Below are positions 56,936-64,000 of a DNA stretch of 64,000 nucleotides, piece after piece (the first letter of the stretch is position 1; the number at the start of each line of letters is the position of its first letter). The translations under genes and the position numbers were made by a program. Source of the DNA: Plectrocnemia conspersa (lineage: Eukaryota > Arthropoda > Insecta > Trichoptera > Polycentropodidae); assembly GCA_009617715.1 (NCBI GenBank), contig VTFK01000227.1, positions 186,001 to 250,000 of the forward strand, given 5' to 3'. The notes beneath the pieces are model-generated. The model was not told the DNA's origin. It made no database searches and was given only the letters and a program-made list of their open reading frames with translations.

Positions 56936-58189
56936 ATTTAGCAATTGGGAAGAATAATTAAACTTCAAACAACGTACAATACAAATCATAGATCTACGTA
57001 TATTCTAACACCGTAGTGCTATTGAATCAAAATAACAAAATTTGATATAATTTGACAGATTTACTAAACAGTACTATTTTATTAGAGCACCGAAATATTA
57101 AGGACGAACTCGTCATAGTGTCATTTATTTCATAATAATATTCCTCAAACATTTAAGAGTAACATAGTAAGAATTGGTACAATAATATATCACATATGTA
57201 TATTCAGTATCATAAAAAAAGCTCAATTTTTGATTTTTAAACACTATTAGTTTATGGTTGAATTTATATTTTTTCTCACGCGTAGTTTGTATATGACAGC
57301 TAAGAATTGACGACGCATTTTGTCACGCCCAGCGATGTATTTATTATAAATACGATAGCACACAGAATTTGTATTAAAGTTTACTTTTAAAATTTAATTA
57401 AGTGCAGTGAAGTGGTGTAAATATTGGAAATGTCTGGCGAGGATTCTATTTTCATAAGAATAGTATATGAACGGTACAAACGTTTTTAGGAGTGTCTTGA
57501 ATACGTAGAAATTGATGAAAATTTGAAAAGTCTGAGGGGAAAACATCAAAATTGAATAATAAATAAATATTATTTTATTATAAGTATAAACATTAACTAA
57601 ACAAAGATAACAAATACTTCAACTGGGAAGAGAAATAAGTGCTTAGTTTTTTTTAAATATTTGCATTATTGAAAACTCCTAAATCAGGTTTATTGTTTTA
57701 GAAACTTGGTCTGGTGTTAATTTTGAATCCATATTTTCATATCGTATTATTATTATTTTTGCATACAAATATGAAGCATAATAAATTTGTTTTAAAAAAA
57801 AACTTGTTTTAGTGTATTGTAATTTGTTTTCTTATATGTACATCTGCACGCGATAGAGCGAAAGATCGGCCCGCTTAATTAATGATTCACTCTTGTACCA
57901 GACATATTCGTTATAGGTACATATGAAACATATATTAACGAATAATTAAAAAAAGAGTTAAAGTCAGCCAATTAGTGACGATACCAACTTCAACTCCATA
58001 GTCTTTATATATTTATAAAAATATCCATTTCTAATGATTTACAGATATTTAAAGAAAGACGGGGGAATGTGACATATGTACGTTTGCAAATAGCAGATGT
58101 ACTATGCTTTGCCTGATCAATTACGCTATTTTTTGAATTATAAATTTCCATATATAGTAAAAATTTAAAAGAAATCTTCGTTTTTCAAT
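56936..58189. other. AT-rich intergenic stretch, no gene seen
   Basis: A TATAAATA at 57345-57352 precedes a 19-codon ATG frame at 57430-57489 (starts MSGEDSIFIR), which may be a dead remnant of a gene or transposon. Nothing else was recognised. Confidence 0.4.
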
Positions 58190-58270
58190 CAACCCCTTAA
58201 AATTTAAGTTAAATTATTAGGAAAATCTAGGAAAACCTATTTTGTGATGATCGATAAAAATTATATTATT
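58190..58270 (-). repeat. SINE-like repeat, short fragment
   Basis: TTAGGAAAATCTAGGAAAAC and GTGATGATCGATAAAAATTA match the central body of the SINE-like copy at 62480-62540. Ends are missing. Confidence 0.5.
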
Positions 58271-58531
58271 TTTTATTTATTGATTCATTTTTTATTACAA
58301 ATATGACCATCATGCCTTGACATACATGTCATTATACAAAAAAGTTTTAGTTAACATTTCATATATAATATATACATTAACTCAAACACACGTTCATATA
58401 CATACACACTTTTAAATAGTCATATTTTTTATTAAAAATTAACATAAAATGTAAAATTATACCACTAAATATTAAAAAAAAACTATTGCTTCCACATATC
58501 AATTTTTCATCAAACCACATAATTTTTTCAG

Positions 58532-58629
58532 CAGTACCTCATAGTAATCGCTTTGTGTTTGGCAAGGACGTTAAGAAGCTGGATGGCTCCTCAAGCGCTG
58601 ACGTCTTAGCAGCGATGACCAAGAACAAG
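58532..58629 (+). CDS. Candidate orphan coding exon
   Basis: A clean acceptor (TTTTTTCAG, with a NAGNAG alternative three bases on) and donor (AACAAG/GTACGC) bound 98 bases of non-AT-rich, coding-like sequence. The open frame reads VPHSNRFVFGKDVKKLDGSS and then SADVLAAMTKNK. I do not recognise the protein. No partner exon was found on either side inside the window, so it would belong to a gene with long introns. A hAT MITE starts 34 bases after the donor. It could also be an exonised or relic sequence. Confidence 0.4.
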
Positions 58630-58663
58630 GTACGCGATCGCGACTCTCTAGGGCACTCTAAAG

Positions 58664-58890
58664 CAGGCCTCGGCAACCCTTTTTGGCTGCGGATCAAAAT
58701 AATTAAAATGTGACTATTAAAAAAAATATTCGGGTCAGTAAATATTTTTGGTCCTAACAAACATATGTGTGGCCTAGTCGTGACATCGTAACACGTTAAA
58801 AAAAATGATATTTGCAGAACTAAAATGGGTTACTTGAAATCACCAAACGGGTCACTTGGTGACCCGCGGGTCATAGGTTGCCGAGCCCTG
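58664..58890. mobile_element. hAT-type MITE with perfect 8-bp target duplication
   Basis: CTCTAAAG occurs at 58656-58663 and 58891-58898, immediately outside inverted ends CAGGCCTCGGCAACCC and the complement of GGTTGCCGAGCCCTG. CAGGG-TCGGCAACC ends are known from hAT MITEs. The internal GGGTCACTTGGTGACCC is also palindromic. At 227 bp it is non-coding. Confidence 0.88.
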
Positions 58891-58898
58891 CTCTAAAG

Positions 58899-59174
58899 GT
58901 TGCCGCTGTAAATATAATAATCACTAATTCCAACCTTCCAGACATGCTCGAAAAAAAAATAAAACAACATTAGAATCCAAGTCTTTCGACCAAAAAGCGA
59001 TTTTAACTTGAGCGCCATGGAGATTAAATAAAACAATTAGATCCTTTGCACCATAACGGAAACAATTTTTGAAGCAATCAAGCTGGTGTCAAATGAAATC
59101 TATTTTAATTCATCATTTGTGTACATTTGACACAACGAAGGTGATCCAACTTCAGGTTAGAAATTTTTTTTTAA
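58899..59174. other. Spacer, no gene seen
   Basis: No recognisable feature between the hAT MITE and the mariner remnant; it probably includes the mariner's end, but inverted ends were not identified. Confidence 0.4.
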
Positions 59175-59870
59175 TTAATTAAAAACATTTGATCTATTTA
59201 ATTTATTATGAAAAATAATATCAATTAAATGGCCGCCTCTGAACCTTTTACAGCAGCCAATCCTATCGATGACTTTTTTGTACATTTCGGGCGGTATCTC
59301 AGCTATAACTTGGCGGATGTTGGTTTTTAGGTTCTCGCAACGTTTCGGGTTTGTGAGCGTAAACACAAATCTTAGCGTAACCCCACAAAAAATCCAGCGG
59401 CGTTAAATCGCATGATCTTGGCGGTCTTTTTACGCAAAAATCCAACGTTGCACCTGGTGTGTGATAAGTTGCGCTGTGTTATTAAAACCACATGTTTTCT
59501 ACATCAATATATTCGATTTTATGCCTAAAATAATCGGTTATGATGCGAATATAGCAATCATCATTGACAGTTACAGTCCAACCCTTATCGTTTTCAAAAA
59601 AAGTAAGACCCAATGACGCCGCTTGACCACAATGTGTACCAGTCACTTTTTAGGCATGTAATGGTTTCTCGTGAATAACATGAGAATTTTTCATATGCGG
59701 CAATTTTGCTTATTAGCATACCAAGATAGGTGGAAATGCTTCATCAGAGAAGAAAATTTTCTTTAATGTAATTTAGTATATTTCGATACACATTTCGTAC
59801 AGAATGGTTATTTCTGTAGAACAATTAAACAATTTTAATGCGTTGAGCGGTAGTTGAGTGATCTATTTCG
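59175..59870 (-). pseudogene. Mariner-family transposase, decayed, with an internal deletion
   Basis: From about 59870 the minus strand reads QRIKIV..FYRNNHSVRNVYR (N-terminal HTH), then jumps directly to KIFFSDEA (first catalytic Asp). HVIHEKPLHA follows, then FFENDKGWTVTVNDDCYIR, IDVENMWF, PPRSCDLTPLDFLWGYAK (third catalytic Asp region) and KTNIRQVIAEIPPEMYKKVI with C-terminal GGHLIDIIFH. Roughly 110-120 codons between the HTH and FSDEA are missing, and stops and frameshifts are scattered. This transposase type is common in insects. Confidence 0.88.
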
Positions 59871-60251
59871 TAAATGTGTTATTGCAAACTAACATTTGAC
59901 ACGTTGAACAAGCATGATTATTGACACCTGTCTGATTTACAGTGCTGCCAGCATAGGAAACTCGAATCCAATTATCCAGTACATAATTTAAGCATTTCTC
60001 ATTTATAATCAATTATTTCACTGTGCGACCAATTTCACCTCAAGTTTTATTTGAGCATAATCAAAACAAGCTGCATTGCGTGACCATATACTTCTTTTGA
60101 TTTTTAAAGAAAATAGGAATTTATGAAAATGATCTTCGTAACTAATTTACTCTCGACGTTCGAAAAACCTCTTTGATTGAAATAGCAGTTTACTAGTAAA
60201 ACGATCAAAAAATATCTAAACCTTGATCTTTTCTTTCATAATATTATTGGT

Positions 60252-60652
60252 CAGGGCCGGCCCGAGGGACAAACTTTACAGGCGGCACTCGAGGTGCCAA
60301 TTATTCTGAATGAAGGCGCCATTTGGTTATACTTATACGATATCGATATCTACTCGATTTATTGAAAAAAATATAAAGATGGTATTTGAATAAAATTTTC
60401 TAAATGTCTTGTTTTTAGCTCCTGCGGCAATTTATTCTCCTCAAACAAAAACCCAGTTATGGTTCTTAAACTATATTTTTAATGACGATATTTTTTAGGC
60501 TCTTTCGGTAATTTATCCTCCTTGTTAAAAAATCTGAAATAGTATTTGAAGAAATATTTCCATGACGACCTTTTTTTTAAGCTCTCGAAAATTTTCCCAA
60601 ATGACCTTTGTTTTTTGATCCCAAGGCTCTGAACATTCTCGCGCCGGCCCTG
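60252..60652. mobile_element. hAT-type MITE, 401 bp, with 8-bp target duplication
   Basis: Ends CAGGGCCGGCCCGAGGGA and the complement of CGCGCCGGCCCTG are inverted. The flanks TTATTGGT (60244-60251) and TTATTAGT (60653-60660) agree at seven of eight bases, as expected for an ageing hAT duplication. The inside has no transposase. Confidence 0.85.
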
Positions 60653-61189
60653 TTATTAGTACATTAGCAAAAAAGTATTTTTTGTTATTCATTTTTTGTA
60701 AACTTTTCATATGCTTGTCAAAAGCAAAATCTGATGAATGAAGTGAAAAGACTGCTTGGCTGTCTTCCGAAATATTCATGTCGGATTAAAGACTTCGGCT
60801 TAGATTGAATTGTTTGTGTCGTTTTTTGTGAGCTCCACTGGTAGCGAGCTCAAGTGACTCCGCTTAGGCGCCGTTCTGGTTGGAGGAGGGTGGTTGAACA
60901 CACCGTACATCGCCATCCCTATCGCATCTGACTTCAGCGATATTGAAACGTCTCTGTTTTTTTATTATGAACCATCCGTTTCCTGACTGTTTATATTGGT
61001 ACATCGCCAAATAATAAATAATAAGATTGCATCTTTAATTACATTATAATTTATTTAAACTCCCATTGACAATTTTCTGTAAGCGCTATTAAGCACTGAA
61101 AGAGGCTTAGTATAATTTTTTTTTAAATTTAAATTGCCTCCCCCCTATTTAATAACTAGTTTTTACCCTCCAAGGAAAATGCGAAAGTG

Positions 61190-61638
61190 CAAAAAAGCTT
61201 TGGAAGAAAGTTCTTCAGTGGCAGAGCACCCCTCGCGGATGGCAGATTCGGGGGGCGGATGACCCAGTTAGCCCCCACCCCCTGCGGGCGGTCGCTCGAG
61301 AGCGTCGCGTGTTGTGCGTTGTCCGTCCGATCCTCTATTTGCGTCGCGCGACCAGCCGCTGCAGCCGCTCCGGCCGATGCGGTGTCGGCTTACTCTCGAA
61401 ATAGACATAGACGCACGGCCATTTTCGAATTCACAATAATAAACGGCATTTTTACACAGGCGCCCCCCCTTTCCGCCGTCGCGTTCGATATACACAAACC
61501 GTCGGAAAATCGCTCGGCACCGCCGCGGCCGCCTCCCGCGTATGTGTTCGCACCAAAAAGTAATCAGTGTAATTCGCATTCAGTGACCGAACGTAATAAG
61601 CTGAGCTTCGAGCGGCGCTAAAACAACGAACCGAACAG
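61190..61638 (+). promoter_or_regulatory. CpG-rich block: probable promoter and non-coding first exon
   Basis: The block is sharply GC-rich with many CpG. It contains two TCAGT initiator-like sites (about 61562 and 61579) and ends in a strong donor, GAACAG/GTGAGC, with the exon end at 61638. The SEC63 start region has the same style. No ATG frame suits a protein, since the long open frame from 61187 begins with GTG. It is most likely the 5' untranslated exon of a plus-strand gene continuing beyond 64000. Confidence 0.5.
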
Positions 61639-62324
61639 GTGAGCTTACGGACAAATTTTCACCGCTGGCAACCCCCGTCGAACGTCGATTTTTCGCCACC
61701 GCGTTACATAATAATTTGAATTTGAATCTCGCGCGCCAACGGTGAATCTATTTACGCGCACGTATCGATTTCAAGGTCGTCCTAAACGATCTATTTTCGT
61801 TCGCTAGGATTATTACATAATAAATATATTTAACGTTTCATACATTTCTATCTATCTCTCTTTCTCTCTCTATATATATATATATATATAGTTTTTTTTT
61901 GTTGATTTAAAAAGGCTAATCGTAGAGCGCGTTTCAATGTCTCAAATTTCTTCGCCCGTGGGACGTCGATTATGCGGCCAGAATTATTTTCAAACTGTTT
62001 TGCAAAATAGCGACTTGGGATTGTGGACGACTGCCAAAATTTCGTAACTTGCAACGAGGCAAATCTGCTTTGGTAATCGGACATAACACGTTAATGTCTC
62101 TCCATAATCAATTTAAAACTAATAATCGATGGACTGTGTAATAAAATATAAAAATTTACTTTGACAACACTAAAAGTTATAAAAATAAATAGTTATGTTT
62201 ATATCAAAGGCGTAAAGTTAGATAGTTGGATAATTTAAAAATTATCCGACACATTTTATGCACTTATGTACTGTTAAAAAGTCATAATTATTTTAAAACA
62301 CTTACATAAAAAAAATGCATTTTA
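61639..62324 (+). other. Probable intron sequence after the CpG-rich exon
   Basis: GC content falls off gradually after the donor, with CpGs until about 61760. Nothing else was recognised except the microsatellite at 61845-61890. Confidence 0.35.
61845..61890. repeat. Compound CT and TA microsatellite
   Basis: TCTATCTCTCTTTCTCTC is followed by about ten TA units and a poly-T run. Confidence 0.85.
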
Positions 62325-62645
62325 TTTTATTTATTTATTTGTTGTAAATCTTCCGTTGCAAAATGACAGATGTTAGTCCAATGCGTTACAACGGCGTAAA
62401 CATAATGAGCACAGTAGTGAGTCACTATGCACGACCTATTTAAATTTTATTTTAATTATTCATAACAATATTGATCCGTGAGATTAGGAAAATGTAGGAA
62501 AACTTAATCTGTGATAATCGATCGAAATTAAAATTATATAATAATCTCTAATTCCAGTCTACCAGATACGGCTGAATTGGAAAACACTAGTGTTCATAAA
62601 GTATTCGAAACCAGATGTTTAAAGAATTAGTCACCAACCTATTGA
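62325..62645 (-). repeat. SINE-like repeat, copy 4
   Basis: On the minus strand GGTTTCGAATACTTTATGAA (decayed box B) is followed by the family body (GATTATCACAGATTAAGTTT) and by TTGTAACGCATTGGACTAAC near the 3' end. The end at 62325 is rich in AAATAAATAAA. Confidence 0.6.
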
Positions 62646-63689
62646 ACATTTTTTTTGTATTTGCTACTTAAAATACTCCCCCAACCACTGGCAAGAATCA
62701 GGTAGATTGATATGTGTAAAATAAATGATATTTTAGGTTATAAATATAATATATAATATTTTTTAATTTTAAATAAAATAATAATAAATATCGTTTTTCT
62801 AGATTTGTTTTAATTGTTAGAGTGTACTCTAATATCAAGTGTGGTATCTAACTTGCTCTTATATTTTTTTTGTGTCACTGGGTAGAAAAAATCCACCGAT
62901 TTAACTTATTTGATTTTCTCAAAATCTATAATTCAAGAGTTATTTTATGGATACTTAACATCGACATCTGAGTTATACTCCTGTTAGAGATTTTCATATT
63001 CTAAAGTATTTATTTAATAACCCAATAATGACATTTTTATTAATTTTAGATTATTAATATTCCTTTTCAAATATCGTTTGATTATTATGAAGCTAAAAAC
63101 GTTTTATTTCTTTCATAACAAACAATATCTCAGATTTAAATTCTCATTATAAATATTTTAATCTCTTTTGTGGTGAAAATATTTATAGTAGAATATATTC
63201 GTTAAATAATTAATTTGACCCATTTCTGAAACGATCTGCTTATAAAGAATTCAATGTGCAAAAATAAGTATTATTTTATTAATGAAATATATAAAAAGCA
63301 AAAATATTTTAACAACGGTTTAACATTATTTTTGGATGCTGTTAACGTCAACTATTCCTAGTATTTAATCATAGTACAACTTAAATAATGCCCTCAATCA
63401 ATCAGTAATCTTAGCAAATCTAATAAATAGTCTCAATGTTATTATTTTATTAAATAAATAGATTGTTAATAAAAATATATTTAATAAGTAATTTATTTAA
63501 AAGAAAAATAAATTTAATCAAACCACGTTTTCATAATATTATTGTATGTTTTGATGCGATTAAGTATAAGCAAATCAATTTCAAGTGCTCTTAAATGGCG
63601 AAAAGATGTGTAATAATTCATAAATGCCTATAAATTATTAAAAAAAATATATTATATACTATAGAACGATTGACCAGTGGTGTAAAATA
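62646..63689. other. AT-rich stretch, no gene seen
   Basis: About 1 kb of low-complexity A/T sequence, presumably intronic if the CpG-rich exon upstream is real. Confidence 0.45.
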
Positions 63690-63995
63690 AGTTTAATAAA
63701 TAAATTTAAATCCCATACGGATCTAAGCGTTTTAAATTTTTTTTCGTGTTTAATGTTTAATATATAATTACAATTTTGATCGATTTTCACATATTATGTT
63801 TCCTAGATTTTCCCAATCTTAGAGATGAATAGGTCGTGCATAGATTTCATTAATTAAAAAAACAATGTCACTGATTTCAGTCTGGTGTTTCACAACTTAC
63901 TTAGTAGTTTTTGATTGTGTTAACACCGTTGTAACGCATTGGGCTAAAGCCTGACATGTTACAACGAAAAATTACCAATGAATAAAGAAATATAC
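63690..63995 (+). repeat. SINE-like repeat, copy 5
   Basis: It shares GATTTTCCCAATCTTAGAGA, CTGATTTCAGTCTGGTGTTT and GTTGTAACGCATTGGGCTAA with the other copies, and ends in ATGAATAAAGAAA near the end of the window. Its box B region is decayed. Confidence 0.6.
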
Positions 63996-64000
63996 AATTC

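Noticed and set aside
57345..57489. TATA box followed by a 19-codon ORF (MSGEDSIFIR start)
   Set aside because: The ORF is very short, ends at an in-frame stop and has no family match. It is probably a relic.
61187..61621. 144-codon open frame through the CpG-rich block
   Set aside because: It begins with GTG, has low-complexity composition from GC-rich sequence, and overlaps an open frame on the other strand. The block is better explained as promoter and 5' untranslated exon.

Overview
The window looks like AT-rich nuclear DNA of an insect. The evidence is three arthropod-type genes with GT-AG introns and a dense load of degraded class I and class II transposable elements. Order and species cannot be fixed from the sequence. 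There is no operon structure, phage, CRISPR array or bacterial signal.

Layout. 0.5-5.9 kb: transposon-rich stretch with a palindromic-MITE fragment, a decayed cysteine-rich ORF, a 2.0 kb piggyBac-type element with perfect 16-bp inverted ends and TTAA duplications, a hAT-like GC-rich MITE and a SINE-like repeat. 8.8-10.4 kb: a large palindromic repeat and the second copy of a ~260-bp dispersed repeat. 12.96-14.30 kb (+): the last three exons of an innexin of the shaking-B type; its first coding exon carries a one-base insertion. 14.3-29 kb: gene-poor, with two palindromic MITEs, a tRNA-like SINE head and a LINE reverse-transcriptase fragment. 29.20-37.19 kb (-): a complete three-exon homeobox gene (283 residues, Tyr at homeodomain position 49, best guess lateral muscles scarcer) with a 6.4 kb first intron that holds enhancer-like sequence. 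37.5-45.2 kb: MITE, SINE, palindromic-repeat copies and a decayed Tc1 transposon. 45.82-54.36 kb (+): a complete 11-exon SEC63 gene (764 residues) whose second intron carries an internally deleted piggyBac element and a ~1.6 kb repeat. 56.5-61 kb: SINE copies, a candidate orphan exon, two hAT MITEs with 8-bp duplications and a decayed mariner. 61.2-61.64 kb: a CpG-rich block ending in a splice donor, probably the non-coding first exon of a plus-strand gene that continues outside the window.

The three genes do unrelated jobs (gap junctions, muscle-type transcriptional control, ER protein translocation) and give no sign of acting together. Least explained is a repeat family with ~115-bp palindromic arms linked to TAGTGAAAATATA-type motifs, seen in full or part at 8.8-9.85, 39.2-39.5, 43.1-44.0 and 49.6-51.3 kb.
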